Assembly (NCBI RefSeq): GCF_020685205.1
Contig: NZ_JAJERB010000005.1
Location: 310,001-374,000, forward strand
Source of the DNA: Hymenobacter translucens
GTDB lineage: Bacteria > Bacteroidota > Bacteroidia > Cytophagales > Hymenobacteraceae
DNA length: 64,000 nt
Direction of reading: 5' to 3'
Under the pieces are notes generated by a model, which searched no databases, had not been told where the DNA came from, and worked only from the letters and a program-made list of their open reading frames with translations. Within the stretch, counting starts at the first letter, position 1. Each line of letters starts with the position of its first letter. The translations under genes and the position numbers were made by a program. Positions 52,858 through 61,692 of the stretch are shown piece by piece.

Positions 52858-54519
52858 ATGAATAAGCTTCTTCCCCTGCTCAGCCTGCTGGCTTTGCCCT
52901 GCCTGCCCGCGCGGGCCCAGTCGTTTACCCCGAACCTGCCGGCGGTGCAGACCACGGCTTTCCGGGCCGACACGTTTTCCATCGTGCGGCACGGGGCCAT
53001 TCCTGGCGGGCTGACCAGCAACACGGCCGCCATTCAGCAGGCCATTGACGCGTGCAGCAAAGCCGGCGGCGGCGTGGTGCTCGTGCCGCGCGGGCAGTGG
53101 CTGACCGGCCCGATCGAGCTGCGCTCTAACGTGAACCTGCACGTGGTCGAAGGCGCGCTGGTGCAGTTCAGCAGCAAAATGGCCGACTACCGTTTGATCA
53201 AAACCAACTGGGAGGGGCTGGCCGCCGTGCGCAACCAGGCTCAGATCTATGGCAAAAACCTGCAGAACGTGGCCATCACCGGCCGGGGCGTGCTCGACGG
53301 CAACGGCGCAGCCTGGCACATGGTGCAGAAAGGCCGCACGCCGGAAGGCGAGTGGAAAAAGCTGGTCGGCTCGGGCGGGGTGCTCAACGAAAAGCAGGAC
53401 CGCTGGTACCCCACGGCCCAGTCGCTGAAGGGCACTACGATCAAGGAAGCCGGGGTGCTGACGCCGGAGAAGCAGAGCATTGAGGACTTCGCGGACATCA
53501 AGGACTACCTGCGGCCCGACATGCTGGTGCTCGACAACTGCCAGCGCCTGCTGCTGGAGGGCGTCACCTTCCAGAACTCCCCGGCCTGGACGCTGCACCC
53601 GATGATGAGCCAGGACGTGGTGGTGCGGGGCGTGACGGTGCTCAACCCGCCCTACAGCCCCAACACCGACGCGCTGGACCTGGAGTCCTGCAAAAACGGG
53701 CTGGTGGAAGGCTGCACCTTCAATGTGGGCGACGACGCCATCTGCATCAAGAGTGGGCGCAACGAGCAGGGCCGGGCGCGCAACTTGCCCACCGAGAACT
53801 TCCTGATCCGCAACTGCAAGGTGTACCGGGCCCACGGCGGCTTTGTCATTGGCTCGGAGATGTCAGGCGGGGCCCGCAACATCTACGTGCAGAACCTCAC
53901 CTTTATGGGCACCGACATCGGCCTGCGCTTTAAAACGACCCGGGGCCGGGGTGGCCTAGTCGAGAACATCTTTATCGACGGGGTGAGCATGATGGACATT
54001 CCCGGCGAGGCCATCCTGTTCGACATGTACTACATGATCAAGGATCCGACGCCCCAGGTGGCCGGGTCGAAAGAGCGGCCGGTGTCGCCGGCCAAGCCGG
54101 TGGACGAGGGCACGCCCCAATTCCGGGGCATCAGCATCCGCAACGTGACCTGCTCCGGCGCCCGCACCGCCATCCTGGTCCGTGGCTTGCCCGAAATGGC
54201 CATCCGCAACATCAGCATCGAAAACGCGGTGCTGCAGAGCGAGAAAGGTCTGGTGTGCATCGAGGCCGACGACATTCGCCTGAAGAACGTGACCCTGCGC
54301 CCCACTTCCACCAACCCGGTGATGGAAGTGCACAACAGCCGCAACATCACCCTCGACAACATCACCTACCCGCCCGCCGCCACGGTGCTGCTGCGCGTGT
54401 CGGGTGCCGAAAAAGCCCAGAACGTGAAGCTGGTCAACACCAACACGGCCCTGGCCAAGCAGGCGGTGGAGCTGGGCCAGGACGTGAAAAAGAAAGCCGT
54501 GACGGTATCGAAGCGGTAA
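52858..54519 (+). CDS. GH28 polygalacturonase family enzyme, copy 2
   Basis: 553 aa from ATG 52858, giving a signal peptide ending ARAQ (an in-frame start at 52837 is less suitable). GH28 motifs: NTDALDLESCKN, VGDDAICIKSGRNEQG (catalytic Asp pair), RAHGGFVIGSEMSGGARN (His and Ser/Glu) and GLRFKTTRGRGG. A roughly 60-residue insertion (about 155-215, including KDRWYPTAQSLKGTTIKEAG) is seen before the catalytic turn, as in some exo-acting Bacteroidota GH28. It acts on galacturonan or rhamnogalacturonan in the periplasm. It follows the GH65-like gene after 61 bp that hold a remnant R1 hairpin. Confidence 0.9.
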   Translation: MNKLLPLLSLLALPCLPARAQSFTPNLPAVQTTAFRADTFSIVRHGAIPGGLTSNTAAIQQAIDACSKAGGGVVLVPRGQWLTGPIELRSNVNLHVVEGALVQFSSKMADYRLIKTNWEGLAAVRNQAQIYGKNLQNVAITGRGVLDGNGAAWHMVQKGRTPEGEWKKLVGSGGVLNEKQDRWYPTAQSLKGTTIKEAGVLTPEKQSIEDFADIKDYLRPDMLVLDNCQRLLLEGVTFQNSPAWTLHPMMSQDVVVRGVTVLNPPYSPNTDALDLESCKNGLVEGCTFNVGDDAICIKSGRNEQGRARNLPTENFLIRNCKVYRAHGGFVIGSEMSGGARNIYVQNLTFMGTDIGLRFKTTRGRGGLVENIFIDGVSMMDIPGEAILFDMYYMIKDPTPQVAGSKERPVSPAKPVDEGTPQFRGISIRNVTCSGARTAILVRGLPEMAIRNISIENAVLQSEKGLVCIEADDIRLKNVTLRPTSTNPVMEVHNSRNITLDNITYPPAATVLLRVSGAEKAQNVKLVNTNTALAKQAVELGQDVKKKAVTVSKR

Positions 54520-54780
54520 CCCCGCTCTAACGGCAGCTCCTTCCAAAAAGAACGTCATTCCGAGCGTAGCCGAGGAATCCCGCTCGCTTCGTTGGATTGG
54601 CATTGCCATGCTTGCTCTGGCGTCCGCGAAGTCGAAGCATGTCCACCGCTTCGTTGCATTACTAATCCTAACGGCTGCACGCGAGATTCCTCGGCTACGC
54701 TCGGAATGACCGCCTCACGGCAACAACGTCAGCACGCAAGATGCTTCGCAAGGCTCAGCATGACACCCAAATTCAATCTT
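54520..54780. repeat. R2 repeat copy between GH28 and GH105
   Basis: The outer arms GTCATTCCGAGCGTAGCCGA (from 54554) and TCGGCTACGCTCGGAATGAC (to about 54711) are a perfect 20-bp inverted pair around a decayed inner element. A further half-copy ending GCTCAGCATGACAC runs to 54770. The frame of the GH105 gene is open through this copy but is not considered coding. Confidence 0.7.
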
Positions 54781-55995
54781 ATGACCATCCGAACCCGCCT
54801 TCTTACTGTCTTCCTGCTGCTGCTCAGCCTCGTTTCCTTTGCGCAGACCACGCCTACTGCGGCTCCGCTTTCCCAGCGCATGGCCGACTCGTTTATGCGC
54901 TGGTACCCCGACTCGCTGGGGCTGGAAAAAAACAAGGCCGCCCGCTGGGGCTACGAGCAAGGGCTGATGCTCAAGGCTATTGAGCGGGTGTGGCAGCGCA
55001 CCGGCGACGCGAAGTACCTGGGCTACATTATGCGCACCATCGACTACTCCATTGGCCCCGACGGCTCGATTCAGCGCTACAAGCCCGAGGACTACAACCT
55101 CGACAACATCAACACCGGCCGCACCCTGCTCACGCTGGCCCAGCGGCCGGGCCCTCAGCAAGCCTGGTACCGGCAGGCGGCCGAGCGCCTGCACCGGCAG
55201 CTCGACGAGCAGCCCCGCACCCAGGAAGGCGGCTACTGGCACAAGAAGCGCTACGTCCAGCAGATGTGGCTCGACGGCCTGTACATGGCCGAGCCGTTTT
55301 CGGCTGAGTACAGCAAGGTGATGAGCCAGCCCGCCGGCTTCGACAACGTGGCCCGGCAGTTTGCCCTGGTGGAAAAGCGGATGGTCGACGCCAAAACGGG
55401 CCTGCTCTACCACGGCTACGACGAAAGCCGGGCGCAGCAGTGGGCCGACAAAACCACCGGCCTCTCGCCCAACTTCTGGAGCCGGGGTATGGGCTGGTAC
55501 GCCATGGCGTTGGTCGATGTGCTCGACTACTTCCCCAAAGACCACCCCGAGCGTAAAAACCTGATCAAGTACGTGCAGCGCCTGGCGCCCGTGCTAGCGA
55601 AATATCAGGACTCCAAAACCGGGGGCTGGTTTCAGGTCACGGACCAGGGCACCCGGGCCGGCAACTACATCGAAACCTCCGGCTCCTGCATGTTCGTGTA
55701 CTTCCTGCAAAAGGGCGTGCGCATGGGCTACCTCGATAAAAAGTACGCCGCCACCGCCCGCAAAGGCTACGACGGCATCGTGCGGCAGTTCGTGCAGACC
55801 GAGCCCGACGGCGGCCTGGCCCTGACCGGCACGGTGAGCGTGGGCGGCCTCGGCGGCACTCCGTACCGCGACGGCAGCTACGCGTACTACCTCAGTGAGC
55901 CGCTCCAGAAAAACGACTTCAAGGGTGTGGGGCCGTTCATCATGGCCAGCATCGAAATGGAAATGGCAGCCGGGCAGAAGAGCACAGGAAAGTAA
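54781..55995 (+). CDS. GH105 unsaturated rhamnogalacturonyl hydrolase, copy 2
   Basis: 404 aa from ATG 54781, giving a signal peptide ending FAQ. Motifs: RWGYEQGLMLKAIERVWQ, VQQMWLDGLYMAEPF with the probable catalytic Asp, and FWSRGMGWYAMALVDVLDYFP. The C-terminal GGLGGTPYRDGSYAYYLSEP is the usual end of this family. It removes the unsaturated uronic acid from lyase products, paralogous to the gene at 13187. Its last codons overlap the shared promoter element that drives the PL1 gene. Confidence 0.9.
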   Translation: MTIRTRLLTVFLLLLSLVSFAQTTPTAAPLSQRMADSFMRWYPDSLGLEKNKAARWGYEQGLMLKAIERVWQRTGDAKYLGYIMRTIDYSIGPDGSIQRYKPEDYNLDNINTGRTLLTLAQRPGPQQAWYRQAAERLHRQLDEQPRTQEGGYWHKKRYVQQMWLDGLYMAEPFSAEYSKVMSQPAGFDNVARQFALVEKRMVDAKTGLLYHGYDESRAQQWADKTTGLSPNFWSRGMGWYAMALVDVLDYFPKDHPERKNLIKYVQRLAPVLAKYQDSKTGGWFQVTDQGTRAGNYIETSGSCMFVYFLQKGVRMGYLDKKYAATARKGYDGIVRQFVQTEPDGGLALTGTVSVGGLGGTPYRDGSYAYYLSEPLQKNDFKGVGPFIMASIEMEMAAGQKSTGK

Positions 55996-56019
55996 GGCCG
56001 CCGGAAAAAGGCAGGTTTG
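55977..56019 (+). promoter_or_regulatory. Shared regulon promoter, site 10 (PL1), overlapping the GH105 stop
   Basis: Half-sites AGAAGAGCAC (55977) and AGGAAAGTAA (55987), then -7 box CAGGTTTG at 56012-56019, 25 bp from the anchor. The first half lies in the last codons of GH105. The PL1 ATG is at 56047. Confidence 0.65.
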
Positions 56020-56046
56020 CTTTCGCATAGCTAACCAGCCCCGTCC

Positions 56047-57345
56047 ATGCTCCGCCTACTCGCCCCTGCCCTGCTGCTTGCCCTCGGAATCTGCCATTCG
56101 GGCTATAGCCAGCAGCTGGCATTTCCCACTGCCGAAGGCTTCGGCCGCTTTGCCACCGGCGGCCGGGGCGGCACGGTGTACCACGTCGTCAACCTCAACG
56201 ATGCCGGCCCGGGCTCTTTCCGTGACGCGGTCAGCCAGCCCCGGCGTACGGTCGTGTTCGACGTGGGCGGCGTGATCAAGCTGAAAAGCCCGGTGAACGT
56301 GGCCTCCGACCTGTACCTGGCCGGGCAGACCGCCCCCGGGGACGGCATCACGGTGTACGGCGACGCGGTGTCGTTTACGAATGCCAACCAGACCATCGTG
56401 CGCTACCTGCGTTTCCGGATGGGCCACGGCGGCAGCAAGGGCAAGGACGCGGTAACCATTGGCGACGGACACGACCTGATCTTCGACCACGTTTCCATTT
56501 CCTGGGGCCAGGACGAGAACTTCTCCGTCACCAACTCGGCCGCCAACGTCACGCTGCAGAACTCCATCGTGGCCCAGGGCCTGCACCCGCACTCCGCCGG
56601 TGGCCTGATTCAGTCGACCGGGGGCACCAGCATCCTGCGCAACCTCTACATCGACAACCACACCCGCAACATCAAGGTGAAAGGCGTGAATCAGTTTGTC
56701 AACAACGTAGTGTACAACTGGGAAGCCGGGGCCTACATTCTGGGCGACTCGGAGCGGAAGTCCCGAGCCAACGTGACCGGCAACTACTTTATCAACGGTC
56801 CGGGCAAGGCCGTTCGCCCGTTTACCCGGGGCAACCTCAACTTCAGCCTTTTCGCCCAGGGCAACTTCCAGGACAGCACTCGGAACGGCCGCCTCGACGG
56901 GGCAGAAATTCCGGCCACCCGCTACGGCATAGTTTCTTGGGCCACTGCGCCCTTCGACTTTCCGGCCGTACCTTCTATGCCCGCCGGGCAGGCCTACACC
57001 CAGGTGCTGCAGCACGCCGGCGCCTCGCTGCACCGCGACGCCGTGGATGCCCGCCTGGTGCAGGAGCTGTTGTCGCTGGGCCGGCTGGGGCAGATTATCA
57101 GCGACGAGAACACGCTGCCCATGCAGGGTCCGGGCGTGGTGAAAGGTGGGAAAGCGCCGCTGGATCAGGACCGCGACGGAATGCCCGATGCCTGGGAGCG
57201 GCACCATCATTTCAACATCCTCAACCCCGCCGACGGCCTCCTCGACGCCGACCAGGACGGCTACTCCAACCTCGAAGAGTACCTGCAGGAGCTGGTGCGC
57301 GAAGGCGACGGGCCGGTGAAAGCCGTGCCTAAAGCCGGAAGCTGA
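56047..57345 (+). CDS. PL1-type pectate lyase with C-terminal EF-hand-like segment
   Basis: 432 aa, signal peptide to about YSQQ. The beta-helix begins FPTAEGFGRFATGGRGGTVYHVVNLNDAGPGSFRDAV, the common start of Bacteroidota PL1 lyases. LIFDHVSISWGQDENFSVTN and RNIKVKGVNQFVNNVVYNW follow the parallel helix. The end (DQDRDGMPDAWERHH, then DADQDGYSNLEEYLQELV) holds two Asp-rich calcium-type loops. It cleaves de-esterified galacturonan by beta-elimination. It is the last gene of the pectin locus and abuts the convergent permease gene with no gap. Confidence 0.88.
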   Translation: MLRLLAPALLLALGICHSGYSQQLAFPTAEGFGRFATGGRGGTVYHVVNLNDAGPGSFRDAVSQPRRTVVFDVGGVIKLKSPVNVASDLYLAGQTAPGDGITVYGDAVSFTNANQTIVRYLRFRMGHGGSKGKDAVTIGDGHDLIFDHVSISWGQDENFSVTNSAANVTLQNSIVAQGLHPHSAGGLIQSTGGTSILRNLYIDNHTRNIKVKGVNQFVNNVVYNWEAGAYILGDSERKSRANVTGNYFINGPGKAVRPFTRGNLNFSLFAQGNFQDSTRNGRLDGAEIPATRYGIVSWATAPFDFPAVPSMPAGQAYTQVLQHAGASLHRDAVDARLVQELLSLGRLGQIISDENTLPMQGPGVVKGGKAPLDQDRDGMPDAWERHHHFNILNPADGLLDADQDGYSNLEEYLQELVREGDGPVKAVPKAGS

Positions 57346-58440
57346 TTATTCCTCTTTTTTGCGCCCGAACAGGCCCTTGACTTTCTTCAGCCAGCCGGGC
57401 TCGTTCAGTTCGTCTTCGAGCAGGTAGGCGTAGGGCTGCAACGCCGGAATGTGGCGGCAGCCGATACGCACAATGGCGAACATGGGCTCGAACAGGATCA
57501 TACCCGGAATGCCCCAGATCAGCTCGCCCAGCACCACCGCGATGATGGTAAAGAACGGGCTCAGGTGCAGGGCCTGGCCCATCACAATCGGCTCGATGAT
57601 GTTGTTGTCGAGAAACTGGGCCAGCACAATCACGCCCACCACCGGCAGCAGCACGCCCGACTCGCTACTGGCCAGGGCCATGGTGAGCGGGAAGGCGGCG
57701 CCGATGTAGGCACCCACGTAGGGCACGATGGTCGGCAGCACGGCAATAACGCTCAGTAGTAGGGCATTCTTCAGCCCAATGATGCTGAACCCGACGCTGT
57801 AGATAAGTGCCAGAAACACCATCGACGCCAGCCGCCCCATCAGGTACTGCCCGCCCACTTTGCTGACCTGCTCCAGGCCCTGGGCCACCTCGCCCCGGTT
57901 CTCCGGCTCCACCAGCTTCAGGGCAAACGTGCGAAACTTGCGGCGCTGCCAGAGCAGGAAGTAGAGGTAAAGCAGCACCAGCACCAAGCCTCCGACCAGA
58001 GTCAGCACGCTTTTCAGCATCGACGCGCCAAAGCGCTTGATAGCGTCCGACGCCTTGGCCGCCTGCTCCTGCACCAGCTGCATCTGCCGCTGGGGCTCCA
58101 CGCCGAAGCGCTGCTGCACCTGCAGCTGCACCTTCACCAGCTCTTTCTGCAGCTGGGCCTTCAGTTGGGGCCAGTCCTCGGCAATGCTGGTGCCCTGGGC
58201 CGCTACCAGCCAGACCAACGCCGCCACGAAGGCCAGCACCAGCAACAGGCACAGCAGCGCCGCCCAGCCCCGGCTTACGCCCCGGTTTTCAAGCCAGTTG
58301 CTTACCGGCCGCAGCAGCATCGCCAGCAGCAGGGCAAATGCCAGCGGCATCAGAAACAGGCGCCCGAAGTAAAGCAGGGCGACGGTCAAAAGCGTCAGTA
58401 AGAGCAGACCATTGGCGCGGGACAGGGAGATGCTACGCAT
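57346..58440 (-). CDS. AI-2E family transporter (PerM/YdiK-like permease)
   Basis: 364 aa with about eight hydrophobic segments. It shows the central soluble helical domain after TM3 (SIAEDWPQLKAQLQKELVKVQLQVQQRF) and the family motif ALLLSVIAVLPTIVPYVGAYIGAAFPLTMAL, then FLDNNIIEPIVMGQALHLSPFFTIIAVVLGELIWGIPGMIL. Members are membrane permeases of varied function; the AI-2 export role holds only for some. Its stop directly abuts the PL1 stop. There is no link to pectin beyond position. Confidence 0.9.
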   Translation of the reverse strand: MRSISLSRANGLLLLTLLTVALLYFGRLFLMPLAFALLLAMLLRPVSNWLENRGVSRGWAALLCLLLVLAFVAALVWLVAAQGTSIAEDWPQLKAQLQKELVKVQLQVQQRFGVEPQRQMQLVQEQAAKASDAIKRFGASMLKSVLTLVGGLVLVLLYLYFLLWQRRKFRTFALKLVEPENRGEVAQGLEQVSKVGGQYLMGRLASMVFLALIYSVGFSIIGLKNALLLSVIAVLPTIVPYVGAYIGAAFPLTMALASSESGVLLPVVGVIVLAQFLDNNIIEPIVMGQALHLSPFFTIIAVVLGELIWGIPGMILFEPMFAIVRIGCRHIPALQPYAYLLEDELNEPGWLKKVKGLFGRKKEE

Positions 58441-58547
58441 GCAGGGCGGGATAGAGCGGAATAGCCGGGCCCAAATGGCGCCGGCATCTGCTGCCTACGG
58501 CCGGCTCCCCGCTCCTGTTGCTTCGCGGATTGGCAGACGCCTCTCTC

Positions 58548-59396
58548 CTACTGCGTGGGGCCGTTATCGACCCGGGCTTCAATGGTAGTCTGCACGCCGG
58601 AGCTGACGGCCGAAAGCAGGTCGTAGCCGGTGGCCTGCTCGATGGCGTCGACGGTGGTGCGGTACGAGCCCCAGTCGGCGCTGACGGAGTTGCGGTTGGG
58701 CGTGTCGACGGCAATAACCCGGGTACTGCTGCTCACCCGGCCGGCATCGTTGTCGCCGGTGGGCAGCACCACGACCACCTTCCAGATGCGGGCGGGCACC
58801 GTGACGCGGCCCTGGTCAAGCGTGCTTAGGTCGCCGTTGGTGCCATTGCCGCCGGTTCCGTAGTTGCCCATCATGACGTACAGCTCATTGCCCTGCCCGA
58901 CCAGCGTACGGCAATATTCCTCGAGCCCGGCCCAGGTGCGCTGGTTGTTGTTCGGCGCCTGCGGAATCATGTTGGTCATCAGAAACGTGGCCGAGTTGTC
59001 GGCTACGGTGCGGGTGCGGTCGGCGGAGGGGCAGTTGTGGCCCCGGTCGAAGCCCGAGCCGGTGTAGGAGCCCGTCGTGACCTGGTGCCAGCCTGCGGGC
59101 AGGGAGTTATCGGCCCGGAAATCGTCCTGCCGGGCAGCCGAGCCCAGCCAGTCGCGGGTCAGGTGCCAGCTTACCCAGTTCGGAATACCCCGGTCGCGGT
59201 GGTAGCTGAGCGTGAACTGGGGCTTGGGCAGCAGAAAGTTGCGGAACTGAGCCGGGTCGGCGGTAGCGCCGCTGGGGTTGCCGAGCGTCAGGTGTTCGTC
59301 GACAGGAGCTGGCGTGGGCTCCGGCGTCTCGGAGCAGGCGCCAAACAGCAAAGCCACCGCCAGCAGGGCGGTGAGGCGGGAAACAGGATGCAGCAT
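58548..59396 (-). CDS. DNA/RNA non-specific endonuclease (NUC1 type), lipoprotein
   Basis: 282 aa from ATG 59396, which gives a lipoprotein signal LLAVALLFGAC. The longer open frame to 59507 crosses a GC-rich leader. The active-site motif GFDRGHNCPSADRT (DRGH) and the metal-binding Asn in NMIPQAPNNNQRTWAGLEEY are clear. It degrades nucleic acids, probably in the periplasm or at the surface, perhaps for phosphate or nucleotide scavenging or defence (inference). Confidence 0.92.
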   Translation of the reverse strand: MLHPVSRLTALLAVALLFGACSETPEPTPAPVDEHLTLGNPSGATADPAQFRNFLLPKPQFTLSYHRDRGIPNWVSWHLTRDWLGSAARQDDFRADNSLPAGWHQVTTGSYTGSGFDRGHNCPSADRTRTVADNSATFLMTNMIPQAPNNNQRTWAGLEEYCRTLVGQGNELYVMMGNYGTGGNGTNGDLSTLDQGRVTVPARIWKVVVVLPTGDNDAGRVSSSTRVIAVDTPNRNSVSADWGSYRTTVDAIEQATGYDLLSAVSSGVQTTIEARVDNGPTQ

Positions 59397-59513
59397 AGGT
59401 GTGGGCAGGTTGGGGCGGTAAGTTCGAAAGAAACGGCAGCCCGGGCCACAGCTTCCTCCGCCGACCTTTAACGCAGCGCCGGCCGAACCGATTAGCCGCC
59501 CGCCCAAAAGCCA

Positions 59514-59548
59514 AAGGGCTTTTCCGAAACCGGTCCGGAAAAGCCCTT
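59514..59548 (-). terminator. Intrinsic terminator after the aldehyde dehydrogenase gene
   Basis: AAGGGCTTTTCCG and CGGAAAAGCCCTT form a 13-bp perfect stem. It lies 28 bp past the stop on the minus strand, with T-rich sequence following. Confidence 0.7.
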
Positions 59549-59575
59549 CAGTTGAGGGGTGCCACTGACTTAGAA

Positions 59576-61120
59576 TCAGATCTTCTCGGGCAGCAGGGTT
59601 GCGTCTTCGTAGTTGCCGAGCACCGGCTGGCTGGTGCCTCCTTCAGTTACGGCTTCCACGAGCAGCTTGCCGCCCACAAAGGCCCCTTTCCAGGACTCGC
59701 CCAGGCCGCCAAACACTTCTTCCCGGTCGCCGCGGGAGCGGAGCTTGTTGATACCCACCTTAAAGGCGCGCACCTCCTTGGCCGTGCGGCGGGCCAGCTT
59801 GTCGTCGTCGGAGGCAATGGCGGCTACCAGGGCACCGTTCGAGATGTTCATCTCCCCTACCAGCTCTTCTACCCGGTCCACCAGCACGATGGAGTCGATG
59901 GGGCCGAAGGGCTCCTTGAAGTACAGCTCGCTCTGCCGGGGCAGGTTCACCAGGGCGCGCGGGGCGCGGTAGGCGCTCATGTCCTGGCCGGGCAGAAACA
60001 GGCTCTCGTCGAGGCGGCCTTCCAGGATGGGCGTGGCGCCGGTCTGCAAAGCATTGGCGTAGAGCCGGTCGAGGTCCTGAGCCTGGCTGGCGTTGATAAC
60101 CGGCCCGAACGCCAGGTCGGGCAGCTTGTCGGCGGCGTTGTCGACCAGCGTGGGGTTGCCCACGCGCATGGTGCGCATCACGTCCCAGTAGGTTTCCAGG
60201 AAGCGCGGAAACAGGCTGCGCTGCACCACGAAGCGCACGTAGGCCGTGCAGCGCTGCTTGCCGTAGTCGTAGCCTTTCTTGAGCTGGTCACCCAGGGCGT
60301 CCCAATCGGAGTAGTCCCAGATGCCGTAGGTGTTCACGCCTTCCATTTCCAGCATGTAGCGCTTGTGGTTCTGGGCCAGCGCGTCGGCAATGTTGCGGCC
60401 GTTGTAGCGCCCGCCCACGAAGCTCAGGCAGTCGATGGCGTCGTTTTTCACCAGCACGTCGCTCAGCTCCCCGCCTGAGCCGCTCACCAGCGTCACGGGC
60501 AGGCCGCAGCGGCGGGCAATGGCGAAGGTCAGGCTCAGCGAGATAAAGCCACCGTCGGTGGGCGTTTTGGCAATGACGGAGTTGCCGCACAGCGCCTGCA
60601 CCAGTACCGCGTGCAGGAGCACCGACATGGGGTAGTTCCACGACGCAATGTTGCTTACCAGGCCCAGGGGCTTGCGCGAACCCAGCATGTCCTCGATGTT
60701 GTCGACATACCACTGCACGCCCTCAATGGCCCGGTCGATGTCGGTAAAGCCCAGCTTGTAGGTTTTCCCGATTTCCCAGATCAGCAGCTTACCCACCAGG
60801 TCGACGTGGGTGCGGAGCTGGTCGAGGCAGTCCTGCACGCGGCGCTTCCGCTCGTCGAGGTCGGTAGCGGCCCAGGCGGCCGCTTCGTTTTTGGCGAACA
60901 GGACGGCCCGCAGCGCATCGTCGTGGCCGAGCATGGGCAGGGCGCCGAGCTGGGTGCCATCCACCGGCGAGGTAAACTCCCGGGGCTTGCCGGGGCACTG
61001 CCAGCGGCCTTCCATCAAGTTCAGGAACCGTCCTTCCTGGTCGAATACTTCCGGGGTGATTTGCTTAACCTGGCCCAGCAGGGCACTGTACTCAACCTGG
61101 GGCGAAATGATTTTGGGCAT
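59576..61120 (-). CDS. Divergent aldehyde dehydrogenase
   Basis: 514 aa. The NAD-binding Rossmann region has NIASWNYPMSVLLHAVLVQAL and VIAKTPTDGG. The catalytic Cys (about 290) is in YGKQRCTAYVRFV and the general-base Glu in MLEMEGVN. The usual ELGGK and GQ-x-C contexts are altered (EMEGV, KQRC), so this is a divergent branch. A C-terminal PFGPIDSIVLVDRVEELV matches the family. The substrate is unknown; an aldehyde from sugar breakdown is possible. No signal peptide. The spacer to the next gene is filled with CTTAGA/GAACTT-type inverted words. Confidence 0.85.
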   Translation of the reverse strand: MPKIISPQVEYSALLGQVKQITPEVFDQEGRFLNLMEGRWQCPGKPREFTSPVDGTQLGALPMLGHDDALRAVLFAKNEAAAWAATDLDERKRRVQDCLDQLRTHVDLVGKLLIWEIGKTYKLGFTDIDRAIEGVQWYVDNIEDMLGSRKPLGLVSNIASWNYPMSVLLHAVLVQALCGNSVIAKTPTDGGFISLSLTFAIARRCGLPVTLVSGSGGELSDVLVKNDAIDCLSFVGGRYNGRNIADALAQNHKRYMLEMEGVNTYGIWDYSDWDALGDQLKKGYDYGKQRCTAYVRFVVQRSLFPRFLETYWDVMRTMRVGNPTLVDNAADKLPDLAFGPVINASQAQDLDRLYANALQTGATPILEGRLDESLFLPGQDMSAYRAPRALVNLPRQSELYFKEPFGPIDSIVLVDRVEELVGEMNISNGALVAAIASDDDKLARRTAKEVRAFKVGINKLRSRGDREEVFGGLGESWKGAFVGGKLLVEAVTEGGTSQPVLGNYEDATLLPEKI

Positions 61121-61242
61121 GGAAAGGCGAATAGTAGGACTTAGAGCTGAGAACTTGGATTGTAGAGCTTAGACATCAGAGCGTAGAATTCAGAACCTGT
61201 ACTTAGAATATAGTCTAAGCTCTCAGTTCTGAAATCTGAGTT
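61121..61242. repeat. Word-type inverted repeat between the ALDH and DUF4440 genes (R5)
   Basis: Words ACTTAGAGCTGAGAACTTGG and GAGCTTAGACATCAGAGC, then the inverse TCTAAGCTCTCAGTTCTGAA and ATCTGAGTTCTAAA, occupy almost the whole 122-bp spacer. Confidence 0.6.
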
Positions 61243-61629
61243 CTAAACGGCCAGCTGCTTCTGGGACTGCCAGAGTACGACCTGCCAGCCTCCGGCGTTT
61301 TTCACCTGCACCGTCACGTATTTGAGGCGGGTAATGGTGGGCGGCATGCCATCTTCGTGAAACACTGAGATGGTGATGGTACCGTTCACGACGGCCGTCT
61401 GGGCGCCGGCGTAGATGCGCACGTGCAGGGCCTCCACCTCAATGTCGTCGTAGCGGCTGGCGCCGTCGCGGATGCTTTGAAGGTAGGTCGATTTGCTGTC
61501 CTGCTGCCCGTTGGAATGGGTGTAGATCAGGTCGTCGGCAAACAGCTGGTCGAGCACGTCATACTCCTTGCGGACCTGGGCCCCGAAGCGCTGCCGCTCC
61601 AGGTCTTCTACTTCGTGGGCTGCCGTCAT
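61243..61629 (-). CDS. DUF4440/NTF2-like small protein
   Basis: 128 aa, cytoplasmic. ELERQRFGAQVRKEYDVLDQLFADDLIYTHSNGQ, then the STYLQSIRDGASRYDDIEVE and ending WQVVLWQSQKQLAV segments, match the cone-shaped NTF2-like fold (DUF4440/SnoaL). Family members range from enzymes to ligand-binding proteins. It lies between the hexuronate transporter and the aldehyde dehydrogenase on the same strand. A role in uronate metabolism is not supported by sequence. Confidence 0.8.
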   Translation of the reverse strand: MTAAHEVEDLERQRFGAQVRKEYDVLDQLFADDLIYTHSNGQQDSKSTYLQSIRDGASRYDDIEVEALHVRIYAGAQTAVVNGTITISVFHEDGMPPTITRLKYVTVQVKNAGGWQVVLWQSQKQLAV

Positions 61630-61692
61630 GGATGAGGGAGGTTAGGCGCAGGTCCGGCAGCCTGTCAGCTACCGGACGCTGAGCAAGGTTTA

